Assembly (NCBI RefSeq): GCF_008831305.1
Contig: NZ_ML708612.1
Location: 62,001-126,000, forward strand
From: Kocuria coralli
GTDB taxonomy: Bacteria > Actinomycetota > Actinomycetes > Actinomycetales > Micrococcaceae
Length of the DNA: 64,000 nucleotides
Reading direction: 5' to 3'
A program made the translations under genes and the position numbers. This document shows, one piece after another, positions 20,532 to 30,356 of the stretch (positions are counted from its first letter, which is position 1; each line of letters opens with the position of its first letter). The notes below the pieces were generated by a model, which searched no databases, was not told the DNA's origin, and saw only the letters and a list, made by a program, of their open reading frames with translations.

Positions 20532-22648
20532 CACTGGGCCTCCTCGTCCATCTCGTCGTGATTCTCGGAGACCATGCCGAACCATTTGGCGGCCGTGGCC
20601 ACGTCCTTGTCGCCTCGTCCCGAGAGGGAGACGACGACGACCTTCTCGGCGGCCGCTTCCTCCCCCAGCTCGTCGCGCCAGCGGCGGCCGAGTTTCACCG
20701 CCCCTGCCAGGGCGTGCGAGGACTCGATGGCGGGGATGATGCCTTCCGTCCGGCACAGCAGCCGGAAGGCGTCCATGGCCTCGGAGTCGGTCACGGCCTC
20801 GTAGGTGGCCCGGCCCGCAGCGCTGAGGTGGGCGTGCTCGGGCCCGACCGCCGGGTAGTCCAGGCCCGCGGAGATCGAGTGGGACTCGATGGTCTGCCCG
20901 TCCTCGTCCTGCATCAGGTAGGTCCTGGCCCCGTGCATGACCCCGGGACGGCCCAGGGAGATCGTGGCGGCGTGACGCGGGGTGTCCAGGCCGTCTCCGC
21001 CGGCCTCGAAGCCCCACAGCTCGACCGATTCGTCGTCCAGGAACCCGTGGAAGATGCCGATCGCGTTGGACCCTCCGCCCACGCAGGCCGCGACGGCATC
21101 GGGGAGGCGGCCCAGCTGAGCCAGGCACTGCGCACGGGCCTCGTCGCCGATCTGCTGGTGGAACCAGCGGACCATCGCGGGGAACGGGTGGGCGCCGGCT
21201 GCGGTGCCCAGCAGGTAGTGGGTGGTGTCGACGGAGGCCACCCAGTCCCTCAGCGCCTCGTTGATCGCGTCCTTCAGGGTCCGCGAGCCGTTCTTGACCG
21301 GGACGACGGTGGCGCCCAGCAGCTCCATCCGGGCGACGTTGAGAGCCTGGCGCTGGGTGTCCTCCTCGCCCATGTAGACCACGCACTCCATGCCCATGAG
21401 CGCGGCGACGGTGGCCGTCGCCACGCCGTGCTGGCCGGCGCCCGTCTCCGCGATCAGGCGGTGCTTGCCCATGCGCTTGGCCATGAGGGCCTGGCCCAGG
21501 ACGTTGTTGATCTTGTGGGAGCCCGTGTGGTTGAGGTCCTCGCGCTTGAGCAGCACGCGGCAGCCGACCGCCTCCGAGAACCGCTCGGCCTCCGTGAGCA
21601 GGGAGGGCCGGTTGGCGTAGTCACGGCTCAGCCGCTGGAACTCCTGCTGGAACTCGACGTCGGCCTTGGCCTTCTCGAAGGTCTCCTCCAGCTGGTCCAG
21701 GGCTGCGATCAGGGACTCCGGCATCCACCGGCCGCCGAACTCCCCGAAGTAGGGTCCCGGCGCCTCGGACCAGCGATGGCCACCGGTGGTGCGTTCCGCG
21801 CGTGCCGCCGCCCGGGCGGAGGCGCCCACGGTCCGGAACGCCGTCACGGTTCCGGTGGGATCCCCGGCCCGGACGAGCGCCTCCCCGGTCAGCACGGCAT
21901 CGGCGCCGTGCCGGGCGTACAGCTCCACCTGTTCCCCGGAGCTGACTCCGGATTCCGCGACCAGGACGGCGTCGTGCGGCAGTTTCTCCGCCAGGCGCCC
22001 GAACAGGTCCGGGTCGACCTCGAGGGTCTTGAGGTTGCGCGTGTTGACGCCGACGATCTTCGCGCCGACGGCCCGGGCCCGCTCGACCTCCTCGTCCGTG
22101 TGCGTCTCCACGAGGGCCTCCATGCCCAGGCTGCGCGTGAGCTCCAGGAAATGCCGCAAGGTCTCGTCGTCCAGGGCGGCCACGATGAGCAGTACCAGGT
22201 CGGCGCCGTGGGCACGGGCCTCCCAGATCTGGTAGTCGTCCACGGTGAAGTCCTTGCGCAGCACCGGGATCCCCACGGCGGCGCGGACGGCGTCGAGGTC
22301 CTCGAGCGATCCGTTGAAACGGCGGGCCTCGGTCAGCACCGAGATCACCGCGGCCCCTCCCCGCTCGTAGGCCGCGGCGAGCAGCGCGGGATCGGCGATG
22401 GGCGCCAGGGCACCCTTGGACGGCGAGGACCGCTTGACCTCGGCGATGACCTCCAGGGAGTCCGGGTGGGTTCCGCGCAGGGCGCTCACGGCGTCCAGGG
22501 CAGCCGGAGCGGCCGCGGCCGCGGCCTTGATCTCCTCGAGCGGGATCAGCTCTTGACGGGCGGCGAGATCCTCCCGGACGCCGGCGATGATGGCGTCCAA
22601 TACCGTGCCCGTGGTCTCGGCACGGCCGGCTCCGGTGTACTGGGTCAT
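20531..22648 (-). CDS. trpCB: Fused indole-3-glycerol phosphate synthase / tryptophan synthase beta chain
   Basis: One 705-residue frame encodes two enzymes of tryptophan synthesis. Residues 1-274 are TrpC, which closes indole-3-glycerol phosphate ([39 protein letters not shown]). Residues 298-705 are TrpB, which joins indole to serine with PLP on Lys379 ([10 protein letters not shown]); other TrpB signatures are [25 protein letters not shown] and the phosphate-binding GGGSNAIG. The 23-residue linker is Ala/Arg-rich. I read the junction (about 21760-21830) base by base and found no stop or frameshift. Internal GTG codons there lack a good ribosome-binding site. The ATG at 22648 has AAGGA 11 nt upstream. 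Separate trpC and trpB genes are the usual arrangement, so this is odd. TrpA follows directly. Confidence 0.93.
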   Translation of the reverse strand: MTQYTGAGRAETTGTVLDAIIAGVREDLAARQELIPLEEIKAAAAAAPAALDAVSALRGTHPDSLEVIAEVKRSSPSKGALAPIADPALLAAAYERGGAAVISVLTEARRFNGSLEDLDAVRAAVGIPVLRKDFTVDDYQIWEARAHGADLVLLIVAALDDETLRHFLELTRSLGMEALVETHTDEEVERARAVGAKIVGVNTRNLKTLEVDPDLFGRLAEKLPHDAVLVAESGVSSGEQVELYARHGADAVLTGEALVRAGDPTGTVTAFRTVGASARAAARAERTTGGHRWSEAPGPYFGEFGGRWMPESLIAALDQLEETFEKAKADVEFQQEFQRLSRDYANRPSLLTEAERFSEAVGCRVLLKREDLNHTGSHKINNVLGQALMAKRMGKHRLIAETGAGQHGVATATVAALMGMECVVYMGEEDTQRQALNVARMELLGATVVPVKNGSRTLKDAINEALRDWVASVDTTHYLLGTAAGAHPFPAMVRWFHQQIGDEARAQCLAQLGRLPDAVAACVGGGSNAIGIFHGFLDDESVELWGFEAGGDGLDTPRHAATISLGRPGVMHGARTYLMQDEDGQTIESHSISAGLDYPAVGPEHAHLSAAGRATYEAVTDSEAMDAFRLLCRTEGIIPAIESSHALAGAVKLGRRWRDELGEEAAAEKVVVVSLSGRGDKDVATAAKWFGMVSENHDEMDEEAQ

Positions 22649-22733
22649 GCTGGTCTCAATCCTTCATGCGTTCTCGCCGGTCATGATCGCCCGTGCCGGC
22701 AGGCCGTGGTGCAGTGTCCAGGCCCGTCAGACA

Positions 22734-22765
22734 AATGACCAGTCCCGCGCGAGGGACTGGTCATT
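22734..22765 (-). terminator. Terminator between the HGxxPAAW gene and trpCB
   Basis: AATGACCAGTCCC (22734-22746) pairs perfectly with GGGACTGGTCATT (22753-22765) around a 6-nt loop. On the minus strand it is followed by a short T-rich stretch (TTTGTCTG). It separates trpCB from the upstream genes. No Trp-rich leader peptide is seen around it, so it is read as a terminator rather than an attenuator. Confidence 0.6.
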
Positions 22766-22871
22766 GCGGTGGGTTCTGCGCGAACCCCGGTTGCAGTTGC
22801 CTCGACGCCCCGGCGGACTCACGGCGCACGCGGGCCTCAGCCCGCGTTGCCGCTTCCCCGCCGTACAGCGA

Positions 22872-23138
22872 TCAGTGCGCGGGGCCGCCGTTCTCCGCGG
22901 CGCGCTTGGCCTCGCCTTCGTAGCCGAGACCCATCTTCTTCATGATGTAGCCGACCACCAGGCCCACGACGACGATTGCGACCCCGACCCACAGCATCGG
23001 CATCACGCTGATGGTGAAGCCCACGACGGCGACCAGGACGCCCACCGTCATAATCGCGATGCAGGCCCAGGCAGCCGGAGTACTGCCGTGGCCGACGTAA
23101 CCGGTGTGGTCCAGGACGATCTCATTCTGGTTCGACAT
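22872..23138 (-). CDS. HGxxPAAW-motif small membrane protein
   Basis: An 88-residue protein of the actinobacterial HGxxPAAW family (function unknown). The diagnostic HGSTPAAW is at about residues 17-24. Two hydrophobic segments follow, separated by a short turn, and a charged tail (MKKMGLGYEGEAKRAAENGG) ends the protein. The family is regularly found inside the trp locus between trpE and trpC, as here, but its role in tryptophan metabolism is not established. The ATG at 23138 has GGGAG 9 nt upstream. Confidence 0.85.
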   Translation of the reverse strand: MSNQNEIVLDHTGYVGHGSTPAAWACIAIMTVGVLVAVVGFTISVMPMLWVGVAIVVVGLVVGYIMKKMGLGYEGEAKRAAENGGPAH

Positions 23139-23251
23139 CTACTCGGTCTCCCATGGAATTGTGCGGTGGTTCTGTGCGGGTGCGCTCGTGGTGCGTGTCC
23201 GTGGCGCCGCTCTTCGTCCCATTGTGCCATTGAGCGGACTGTGCGGCGGAC

Positions 23252-23893
23252 TCAACGCCCCGTGGGGTCCTCGCCCTCGCTCAACGCGTCCCAGGTGTCG
23301 ATCCCATCGCGCCGAGCGGCGTCCGGGTCGTGCACCGCCCCGGTGCCTCCGTCCACGGCTTCCGCGCCGGAAGCTCCCTGGACCGCGGCGGCTCCCGCGT
23401 CCCGTTCGCGCCGGTACTTCGTGACGCCCGTAGTGCTCCACGAACGCATGGCCACGAGGATCCACGCTCCCGCCAGGGCCAGCAGCACCGCCATGGCGAG
23501 GCTCAGCCACGGCCATACCGTGATCGAGTGCTGGCTCTGCGAGCCGATGATGCCGGCGGTCTCCCCGACCGTGGAGGCCGCTGAGCGCTCAGGGTCGGCG
23601 ACGGCGGAGACCACGGAGAACACGGCCCCGACGGCCGCAGCCGTCAGCGCGCCGGCCACGACCCAGCGCAGCCTCGGACCCGCGATGGTCAGGGCGAGTG
23701 CCGCGGCAGCGCTCACGAGCGCCAGCGCCGGGACGGCTGGCGTGGCGTCGGTGCCGCGCACCTCGACCTGGATCTCCTGGACGGGGCTGGGGACGGTCAC
23801 CTGGAACCAGACCATGGAGGCGGTACCGAACAGGAGCGCTGCCAGGAGCAGGCCCACCACGATCAGCCGCGACTTGGAATGCCAGGCGGTCAT
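23252..23893 (-). CDS. Trp biosynthesis-associated membrane protein
   Basis: A 213-residue protein of the Trp_oprn_chp type: several membrane segments, a periplasmic loop between segments 1 and 2 (FQVTVPSPVQEIQVEVRG), and a hydrophilic C-terminal tail. The assignment rests on topology and on the position directly after trpE. Its ATG overlaps the trpE stop (ATGA), so translation is probably coupled. Function is unknown; a role in transport of tryptophan or a precursor is possible but unsupported. Confidence 0.85.
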   Translation of the reverse strand: MTAWHSKSRLIVVGLLLAALLFGTASMVWFQVTVPSPVQEIQVEVRGTDATPAVPALALVSAAAALALTIAGPRLRWVVAGALTAAAVGAVFSVVSAVADPERSAASTVGETAGIIGSQSQHSITVWPWLSLAMAVLLALAGAWILVAMRSWSTTGVTKYRRERDAGAAAVQGASGAEAVDGGTGAVHDPDAARRDGIDTWDALSEGEDPTGR

Positions 23894-25467
23894 AGGCGCT
23901 CCCCTTTCTCCAGTCCGCGCAGTCTCGTCGCGGTGAGAGCCGCCCTCATGGGCGCCGTCGCCTTGTTGAGGGATTCCGTGGCCTCGGTCTCGGGCACCGA
24001 GTCCGCCACGATCCCCCCGCCCGCCTGCACGTAGGCCTTGCCGTCGACCAGCAGGGCGGTCCGGATGGCGATGGCCATGTCCATGTCCCCGGCGAAGTCC
24101 ATATAACCGACCACCCCGCCGTAGATGGCGCGCCGGAACGGCTCGTACTCGTCGAGCAGCTGCAATGCCCTCGGCTTGGGCGCACCCGAGAGCGTGCCCG
24201 CCGGGAAGGTCGCAGCTAGGACGTCGTAGGCGCTGGTGCCGCGGCGCATCTGGCCCACGACGTTCGAGCACAGGTGCATGATGTGGCTGAAGCGCTCGAC
24301 CTCCATGAACTCGGTGACATCCACCGAACCCGGGACGCAGACCTTGGACAGATCGTTCCGGGAGAGGTCCACGAGCATCAGGTGCTCGGCGCGCTCCTTC
24401 TCGTCCGCCAGCAGGTCCTTCTCCATCACCAGGTCCTCGGCGGGAGTCGCGCCGCGCGGGCGGGAACCGGCGATGGGGTGGGTGACCACCTCCCGGTCGG
24501 TCACCGTCACCAGTGCCTCCGGGGAGGAGCCGACCACCTGGTAGTCGCGCCCGGTGGCGTCCTCGAAGGAGTACAGGTACATGTACGGGCTCGGGTTGAT
24601 GCGGCGCAGCGTCCGGTAGACGTCCAGCGCCCCGGCTTCGCAAGGCGTCTCGAAGCGCCTGGAGATCACCACCTGGAAGATCTCGCCGTCCACGATGGCC
24701 TGCTTGGCCTCGTTGATCGAGTCGATGAAGATCTGCCGGTCCCAGGACTGGTCGACGACCGCCTCCAGGTCCCCGGTCCCGTCCGCATCCCCCCGGCCGG
24801 TGTCCCGGAGCACGCTGACCTGGCCGGCCGGCGAGGACAGCTTCTCCAGCATCGCGTGCACGCGCTCGACCGCGTCGGCATAGGCCTCGTCAACCCGCTC
24901 GTCGGTGCCGTCCGTGTTGATGGCGTTGGCGACCAGGGTCACGGTCCCGTTCTGGTTGTCGTGCACGGCCATGTCGGACACCAGATTCATGGCGAGCATG
25001 GGGATCCGGAGGTCGTCCTCAGGAGGATTGGGCAGTCGCTCCCAGTGGCGCACGGCCTCCCAGCCCACGAAACCGACCATTCCGGAGGTCAGCGGCGGGG
25101 CGTCCGTGAACCGGGAGGTGTGCAGCAGCTCCATGGTCGCCTGCAGGACGTCGACGGGGCTGCCTTCGGTGGGCACACCCGCAGGCGGCTGCCCGATCCA
25201 GTGCGCCTCGTCGGCCTTGCTGGTCAGGGTGGCCCGGGAGCTGACCCCGACCCACGACCAGCGCGACCAGATCCCCTGGGCCGCGGACTCGAGCAGGAAG
25301 GTCCCGGCGGGCGCGGTCCCGTCAGGGCGCATGACCAGGGTGCGGTAGATCCCGATGGGGGTCATGGCGTCCGCGAGGACCGTGGTCCGCACCGGGACCA
25401 CCCGGTGGGATGCGGCCAGTTGCCTGAACTCCTCCAGCGAGGGGGTGATCGTGCCCAGCTGCTCCAT
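23890..25467 (-). CDS. trpE: Anthranilate synthase component I
   Basis: TrpE makes anthranilate from chorismate, using ammonia from glutamine delivered by TrpG, and commits chorismate to tryptophan. The 525-residue protein has the feedback-inhibitor motif LLES near residue 70, so tryptophan inhibition is expected. It has the chorismate-binding C-terminal domain (DGEIFQVVISRRFE, SPEALVTV, HPIAGSRPRG, FPAGTLSGAPKPRA). No trpG or trpD is in the window. The start ATG has AGGAG at 7 nt. The gene follows hisI by 89 bp, which hold no Trp-rich leader peptide. Confidence 0.96.
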   Translation of the reverse strand: MEQLGTITPSLEEFRQLAASHRVVPVRTTVLADAMTPIGIYRTLVMRPDGTAPAGTFLLESAAQGIWSRWSWVGVSSRATLTSKADEAHWIGQPPAGVPTEGSPVDVLQATMELLHTSRFTDAPPLTSGMVGFVGWEAVRHWERLPNPPEDDLRIPMLAMNLVSDMAVHDNQNGTVTLVANAINTDGTDERVDEAYADAVERVHAMLEKLSSPAGQVSVLRDTGRGDADGTGDLEAVVDQSWDRQIFIDSINEAKQAIVDGEIFQVVISRRFETPCEAGALDVYRTLRRINPSPYMYLYSFEDATGRDYQVVGSSPEALVTVTDREVVTHPIAGSRPRGATPAEDLVMEKDLLADEKERAEHLMLVDLSRNDLSKVCVPGSVDVTEFMEVERFSHIMHLCSNVVGQMRRGTSAYDVLAATFPAGTLSGAPKPRALQLLDEYEPFRRAIYGGVVGYMDFAGDMDMAIAIRTALLVDGKAYVQAGGGIVADSVPETEATESLNKATAPMRAALTATRLRGLEKGERL

Positions 25468-25556
25468 GTGCGCTCTCCTGAGATTTCGACGGACGGGTGA
25501 GGGACGGGTGCCTGCCGTGACGGTGCCCCGTCATCGCGGGGGCATCGGGCCGCGGG

Positions 25557-26000
25557 TCAGGTCCCGGTCGGGGCGCTTCCGACCACGGCCGGCAGCCGGC
25601 CGCCGTCGAAGCACGTCCGGGTGTTGCGATGGCAGGCGGCTCCGACCTGTTCGACCTCGACCAGCAGGGCATCGCCGTCGCAGTCCAGAGCGACGGATTT
25701 CACGTACTGCCGGTGCCCGGAGGTGTCCCCCTTGCGCCAATACTCGCCGCGGGACCGGGACCAGAAGGTGACACGTCCTGTGCTCAGGGTCCGGCGCAGG
25801 GCTTCGTCGTCCATCCAGCCGAGCATGAGCACCTCGCCGGTGACCTGCTCCTGGATGATCGCGGCGACCAGGCCCTGGTCGTCGCGTTTGAGCCGCTCGG
25901 CGATCCGCGGGTCCAGCATGGAGGCGGACTCGCCCGCCGCGGTGAGGTGTCCGGTCTCGGGCTGCCGACCGGGTGAACTCGGTGAGGGTTGTTCAGGCAT
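25557..26000 (-). CDS. hisI: Phosphoribosyl-AMP cyclohydrolase
   Basis: HisI opens the adenine ring of phosphoribosyl-AMP, the third step of histidine synthesis. It needs Mg2+ and Zn2+. The protein is 147 residues from ATG 26000. The metal-site segment [19 protein letters not shown] and the final CF near the C-terminus are conserved, as is [14 protein letters not shown]. The first 27 residues are low-complexity, and no clear Shine-Dalgarno precedes ATG 26000; a later ATG at 25919 ([12 protein letters not shown]) would give the core enzyme. HisE is a separate gene at the head of the cluster. Confidence 0.93.
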   Translation of the reverse strand: MPEQPSPSSPGRQPETGHLTAAGESASMLDPRIAERLKRDDQGLVAAIIQEQVTGEVLMLGWMDDEALRRTLSTGRVTFWSRSRGEYWRKGDTSGHRQYVKSVALDCDGDALLVEVEQVGAACHRNTRTCFDGGRLPAVVGSAPTGT

Positions 26001-26042
26001 CACGGGACACTATAGGCGCGTCGGCAGGCTCCCCGCGCCCGC

Positions 26043-26807
26043 TCATCGGACCGGGTGTCCCTCGGCGCGCAACGCGGCCTTGACCTCTGCGATGGCTCCG
26101 ACGGGCCCGAAGTGGAACACCGAGGCGGCGAGCACCGCATCCGCTCCGGCGGCCACGGCCGGGGGGAAGTGCGCCGGCTCCCCGGCGCCGCCGGAGGCGA
26201 TCAGGGGGACGGTGGTGGCCGCGCGTACCTCGCGGATCATCTCGAGATCGAAGCCGGCCTTCGTCCCGTCGGCGTCCATCGAGTTCAGCAGGATCTCCCC
26301 CACGCCCCGGGCCTCCGCCTCGGCGGCCCATTCCACGGCGTCGATCCCGGTCGAGCGGCGACCGCCGTGCGTCGTCACCTCGAACCCCGAGGGGGTGGAT
26401 CCGGTGCGTTTGGCGTCGCAGGAGAGCACGAGGACCTGGTTGCCGAACCGCCGGGTGATCTCGTCGATCACCTCGGGCCGGGCGATGGCCGCCGTGTTGA
26501 TGGAGGTCTTGTCCGCCCCGCACCTCAGGAGACGGTCCACATCCTCGACCGTGCGGACGCCGCCACCCACCGTGAGCGGGATGAACACCTGCTCCGCCGT
26601 GCGCGCCACCACGTCGAACATGGTGGCCCGTGCGGAGGAGGAGGCCGTGACGTCGAGGAAGGTCAGCTCGTCCGCCCCGGCCCGGTTGTACCGCTCCGCG
26701 AGCTCGACCGGGTCCCCGGCGTCGCGGAGGTTCTCGAAGTTCACGCCCTTGACCACGCGCCCGGCGTCGACATCCAGGCAGGGGATCACGCGCACTGCAA
26801 CGGTCAC
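26043..26807 (-). CDS. hisF: Imidazole glycerol phosphate synthase cyclase subunit
   Basis: HisF is the synthase half of the HisHF complex. It uses ammonia from HisH to make imidazole glycerol phosphate and AICAR. The 254-residue TIM barrel has [16 protein letters not shown] with catalytic Asp at the start, [17 protein letters not shown] and the second catalytic Asp in [13 protein letters not shown] at 26807 is chosen because AGAGGA lies 9 nt upstream and the product then begins at the conserved barrel start. The longer frame to 26921 overlaps the hisG end. HisH and HisA are not nearby. Confidence 0.96.
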   Translation of the reverse strand: MTVAVRVIPCLDVDAGRVVKGVNFENLRDAGDPVELAERYNRAGADELTFLDVTASSSARATMFDVVARTAEQVFIPLTVGGGVRTVEDVDRLLRCGADKTSINTAAIARPEVIDEITRRFGNQVLVLSCDAKRTGSTPSGFEVTTHGGRRSTGIDAVEWAAEAEARGVGEILLNSMDADGTKAGFDLEMIREVRAATTVPLIASGGAGEPAHFPPAVAAGADAVLAASVFHFGPVGAIAEVKAALRAEGHPVR

Positions 26808-26880
26808 GGGAATCGATCCTCTCGATCGGGGCGGGACAGCGGCTCGGCGCCCGTTCCGGGCACGTCCCGCGTGGTTGAGG

Positions 26881-27726
26881 TCAGATGCGCGCCGCGTGGA
26901 TGGGCGAGACCAGGATGGCACGCGCGCCGGCGGCGTACAGGGCGTCCATCACCTTGTTGGTGTCCGCGCGCAGCACCATCGCGCGAACGGCCATGGAACT
27001 GCCGTGGCCCAGCGGAGAGATGGTCGGTCCTTGCATCCCCGGGGTGATGGCGGTCGTGGCGGCCAGGTCCTCCTCGGCGACGTCGTAGTCGATCATCACG
27101 TACTGCCGTGCCACCAGGACACCCTGAAGGCGGCGGCGCAGCACTGCGAGTCCCTCCGGCTCGACCTCGTGGCGCGAGCGGATCAGCAGCGCCTCCGACT
27201 TCATGATCGGCTCACCGAATACTTCGAGCCCGGCCGCGCGCAGCGTGTTGCCCGTCTCCACCACATCGGCGATCGCATCGGCCACCCCCAGTCGGATGGA
27301 GGACTCCACGGCACCGTCCAGGCGGACGACCTCCGCCTCGATCTCGCGCTCACGGAGGTAGGTGCGCAGCAATTCCGCATAGCTCGTGGCGATGCGCTTC
27401 CCCGAGAGATCCTCGAGCCGGCCGAACTGCCCGGCGGGGCCGGCGAATCGGAAGGTCGAGCGGGCGAAGTCCAGGGCGAGGTCCTCATCCGCGTGCGCCC
27501 CGGAGTCCAGCAGCAGGTCCCGTCCCGTGATCCCGACGTCGAGCACGTCCCCGCCGACGTAGACCGCGATGTCGCGCGGACGCAGGTAGAAGAACTCGAC
27601 CTGGTTCTCGGGGTCGATCAGCACCAGTTCCCGTGAGTCGCGGCGCTGCCGGTACCCGGCCTCCCGCAGCATCGATGCGGCGGCTTCGGACAGGGCGCCC
27701 TTGTTCGGAACGGCGACGCGCAGCAT
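26881..27726 (-). CDS. hisG: ATP phosphoribosyltransferase (long form)
   Basis: HisG condenses ATP and PRPP, the first and feedback-inhibited step of histidine synthesis. The 281-residue protein is the long form with a C-terminal regulatory ACT-like domain (about residues 210-281). This form does not need HisZ. Conserved parts include [25 protein letters not shown] and the PRPP-binding [18 protein letters not shown] lies 6 nt before the ATG. It is 87 bp downstream of hisE. Confidence 0.96.
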   Translation of the reverse strand: MLRVAVPNKGALSEAAASMLREAGYRQRRDSRELVLIDPENQVEFFYLRPRDIAVYVGGDVLDVGITGRDLLLDSGAHADEDLALDFARSTFRFAGPAGQFGRLEDLSGKRIATSYAELLRTYLREREIEAEVVRLDGAVESSIRLGVADAIADVVETGNTLRAAGLEVFGEPIMKSEALLIRSRHEVEPEGLAVLRRRLQGVLVARQYVMIDYDVAEEDLAATTAITPGMQGPTISPLGHGSSMAVRAMVLRADTNKVMDALYAAGARAILVSPIHAARI

Positions 27727-27813
27727 GGAGATTCCTTTTCCTCTGTGGGTTCAGTGGTCGTACGGTGTCCGGGGTCAGGGTCACGGCGGCTCACGATCGC
27801 GCCGCCGGCCCGG

Positions 27814-28077
27814 TCACAGATGCTTGTACACGTCTTCGAGGCTCAGCCCCTTGGCCACCATCATCACCTGCAGGTGGTAGAGCAGCTGGGAGATCTCCTC
27901 GGCCGCCTCGTCCTGGGTCTCGTACTCGCAGGCCATCCAGACCTCCGCGGCTTCCTCGACCACCTTCTTGCCGATACCGTGAACGCCGCGATCCAGCTCG
28001 GCCACCGTGCCCGAGCCCTCGGGGCGTTCCTGGGCCTTCTGGGTGACCTCGGCAAAGAGCTGTTCGAAAGTTTTCAC
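27814..28077 (-). CDS. hisE: Phosphoribosyl-ATP pyrophosphatase
   Basis: HisE hydrolyses phosphoribosyl-ATP to phosphoribosyl-AMP, step two of histidine synthesis. The 87-residue MazG-like protein has the metal-binding [13 protein letters not shown] and the downstream [15 protein letters not shown] helices, and its length is typical. The start is GTG at 28077. It has no Shine-Dalgarno, but a -10 box TAAGGT lies exactly 6 nt before it, which implies a leaderless mRNA. It is the first gene of the his-trp cluster, so this promoter may drive hisE-G-F-I and perhaps the trp genes. Confidence 0.95.
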   Translation of the reverse strand: MKTFEQLFAEVTQKAQERPEGSGTVAELDRGVHGIGKKVVEEAAEVWMACEYETQDEAAEEISQLLYHLQVMMVAKGLSLEDVYKHL

Positions 28078-28083
28078 GGCCCA

Positions 28084-28111
28084 ACCTTAGCCGCCCGGGA
28101 CGACGTCCCGG
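28084..28111 (-). promoter_or_regulatory. hisE promoter with palindromic operator-like site
   Basis: The -10 box TAAGGT is at 28084-28089, with the 6-nt spacer TGGGCC before the GTG start. Directly upstream lies a perfect 8-1-8 palindrome, CCGGGACG-a-CGTCCCGG (28095-28111). It would cover about -18 to -34 of a leaderless transcript, where a repressor would block RNA polymerase. No regulator can be named. Confidence 0.5.
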
Positions 28112-28178
28112 AAACTCGCCCTTGGCCCGCATGGCATCCGCCGGCCCGCCACCGCCCGAAGGGACTCGCCCTGAAAAG

Positions 28179-28216
28179 AGAAGTCCCCGCCGGCCCGTGG
28201 GCCGGCGGGGACTTCT
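28179..28216 (-). terminator. Terminator of the ctaCDF operon
   Basis: A perfect 18-bp stem (28179-28196 with 28199-28216) with a 2-nt GT loop, followed on the minus strand by TCTTTTC after the stem. It lies 14 bp after the ctaF stop. Confidence 0.88.
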
Positions 28217-28230
28217 AAGACTGCTGCAGC

Positions 28231-28635
28231 TCAGTGCGCGTGATCACCGGTGCTGTACTCGTAGACCAGACCGAGCAGTCCGACGATCGCGAACGGAACC
28301 GCCAGGCCGACGATCCACCAGTCGATCGCAAGGCCCAGCACCAGGATGGTGCAGGCTCCGCCGATCAGCAGGGGCCACCAGCTCCACGGCGAGAAGTGCC
28401 CGTAGTCGCCGGCCGCCTGGGAGATCTCACCGGAGAGGTCGTCCTCCGGCAGGATGGCCTTGGTGGACCGCAGGACCAGCATCAGGTAGATGGCCAACAT
28501 GAAGCACATGGCGCCGGTAGCAAGGAGAGCGGGGAACCCGGCCAATTCATTGAAACCGGTGACGAACCCATAAACGACGCCAGCACCGAGCGCGAACACG
28601 CCGACGATCCAGAGCGTATGGATAGTTGCCTTCAT
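28231..28635 (-). CDS. ctaF: Cytochrome c oxidase subunit IV (actinobacterial type)
   Basis: CtaF is the small fourth subunit of the actinobacterial aa3-type cytochrome c oxidase, which works in a supercomplex with the bcc complex. The 134-residue protein has four hydrophobic segments in two pairs, with a hydrophilic loop between them (LRSTKAILPEDDLSGEIS) and the family feature YGHFSPWSWWPLLIG. It begins 7 bp after the ctaD stop, so it is co-transcribed. A strong terminator follows. Confidence 0.9.
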   Translation of the reverse strand: MKATIHTLWIVGVFALGAGVVYGFVTGFNELAGFPALLATGAMCFMLAIYLMLVLRSTKAILPEDDLSGEISQAAGDYGHFSPWSWWPLLIGGACTILVLGLAIDWWIVGLAVPFAIVGLLGLVYEYSTGDHAH

Positions 28636-28642
28636 CGATACA

Positions 28643-30346
28643 TCAGCCCTTCGTGCCAGCGTGGGTGTTAATGGACCGCTGAGGCGAGCCCTGGGCCAGC
28701 TCAGGGTGGTGGAGATCCAGTGCCGGCCGCTCCGAGCGGATCCGCGGCAGGGAGACGAAGTTGTGGCGCGGCGGCGGGCAGGAGGTCGCCCACTCGAGCG
28801 ATCCGCCGAAGCCCCAGGGATCGTCGACCTCCACCTTCGGCGCGTTCTTGTGCGTGGTGTAGACGTTCCAGAACCACGGGATCATCGACACCGCCAGGAG
28901 CATCGCCCCGATAGTGGAGACCTCGTTCATCCACGCGAAGCCGTCCTCGGGCATGTAATCGGCGTAACGCCGCGGCATGCCGATCACGCCCAGCCAGTGC
29001 TGGATCAGGAAGGTCGTGTGGAAGCCGACGAACAGGATCCAGAAGTGGACCTTGCCGATGCGCTCGTTGAGCATCTTGCCGGTGAACTTGGGCCACCAGA
29101 AGTACAGCGCGGCGAACATCCCGAAGACCACGGTGCCGAAGAGCACGTAGTGGAAGTGCGCGACCACGAAGTAGGAGTCGGAGACGTGGAAGTCCAGCGG
29201 CGGGGTGGCCAGGATCACGCCGGTGACACCGCCGAAGAGGAAGGTGAACATGAAGCCGAGCACCCAGAGCATGGGGGTCTCGAACGTGAGCGACCCCTGC
29301 CACATCGTGCCGATCCAGTTGAAGAACTTCACACCCGTCGGGACGGCGATCATCATCGTCATGAACGAGAAGAACCCGAGCAGCACCGAGCCGGTGACGT
29401 ACATGTGGTGGGCCCACACGGTCACGGACAGAGCGGCGATCGCGATGGTCGCGAAGACCAGGCCCTTGTAGCCGAACAGCGGCTTACGCGAGAAGACCGG
29501 CAGGATCTCCGAGATAATCCCGAAGAACGGCAGGGCGAGGACGTAGACCTCCGGGTGGCCGAAGAACCAGAACAGGTGCTGCCAGAGGATCGCCCCACCG
29601 GCTTCGGCGTCGAAGATATGCCCGCCGAGCCGCCGGTCCATCCCCAGGGCGAACAGCGCCGCTGCCAGCGGGGGAAAGATCATGATGACCAGCAGCGCGG
29701 TCACCAGAGTGGTCCACACGAACACCGGCATACGCCACATGGTCATGCCCGGGGCGCGCATGCACAGGATGGTGGTGATGAAGTTGACGCCGCCCATGAT
29801 GGTGCCGAAGCCCTGCAGGGCCAGGCCGAAGACCCATAGGTCACCACCCACCCCTGGCGAGAACGTCGTGGAGTTCAGCGGCGCATAGGCGAACCAGCCG
29901 AACGAGGCCGCGCCCTGCGGGGTGATGAAACCTGCGATGGCCACCAGGGAGCCGAACAGGAAGAACCAGAAGGCCACGGCGTTCAGGCGCGGGAAGGCGA
30001 CGTCGGGCGCGCCGATCTGCAACGGGACGATGACGTTGGCCAGGCCCACGAAGAACGGGGTGCCGAACATCAGCAGCATGATCGTGCCGTGCATGGTGAA
30101 CAGCTGGTTGTACTGCTCCTTGGTCTCCAGGATCTGCATCCCGGGAGCGAAGAGCTCGGCACGGATCAGCAGCGCCATGACGCCGCCGACGCAGAAGAAC
30201 ACGAAGGCCGCGATCAGGTACATGTACCCGATGGTCTTGTGGTCGGTTGAGGTCAGCCAGTTGACGATGATCCGACCCTTGGAGCGCGGCACCACGCGGG
30301 GCGCGACGGCTGCGGACTCATCGGCTGAGTACTCGAAAGTAGACAT
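28643..30346 (-). CDS. ctaD: Cytochrome c oxidase subunit I
   Basis: CtaD holds haem a, haem a3 and CuB, where oxygen is reduced and protons are pumped. The 567-residue protein has 12 membrane segments. Haem and CuB ligands are visible: [23 protein letters not shown] (with the cross-linked His-Tyr pair), the HH pair in AHHMYVTG and HFHYVLFG. The upstream frame extension to 30415 is rejected because ATG 30346 has AAGGGG at 6 nt. It starts 10 bp after the ctaC stop. CtaE (subunit III) and the qcr genes are not in the window. Confidence 0.97.
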   Translation of the reverse strand: MSTFEYSADESAAVAPRVVPRSKGRIIVNWLTSTDHKTIGYMYLIAAFVFFCVGGVMALLIRAELFAPGMQILETKEQYNQLFTMHGTIMLLMFGTPFFVGLANVIVPLQIGAPDVAFPRLNAVAFWFFLFGSLVAIAGFITPQGAASFGWFAYAPLNSTTFSPGVGGDLWVFGLALQGFGTIMGGVNFITTILCMRAPGMTMWRMPVFVWTTLVTALLVIMIFPPLAAALFALGMDRRLGGHIFDAEAGGAILWQHLFWFFGHPEVYVLALPFFGIISEILPVFSRKPLFGYKGLVFATIAIAALSVTVWAHHMYVTGSVLLGFFSFMTMMIAVPTGVKFFNWIGTMWQGSLTFETPMLWVLGFMFTFLFGGVTGVILATPPLDFHVSDSYFVVAHFHYVLFGTVVFGMFAALYFWWPKFTGKMLNERIGKVHFWILFVGFHTTFLIQHWLGVIGMPRRYADYMPEDGFAWMNEVSTIGAMLLAVSMIPWFWNVYTTHKNAPKVEVDDPWGFGGSLEWATSCPPPRHNFVSLPRIRSERPALDLHHPELAQGSPQRSINTHAGTKG

Positions 30347-30356
30347 CTTCAGCCCC

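Noticed and set aside
21750-21840. A frameshift artefact joining trpC and trpB
   Set aside because: The junction reads cleanly in one frame with a plausible linker, and neither domain has lost conserved ends. An artefact cannot be excluded without reads.
22649-22871. A tryptophan attenuator before trpCB
   Set aside because: The hairpin at 22734-22765 lies in the right place, but short frames around it contain no Trp codons and no alternative pairing is seen.
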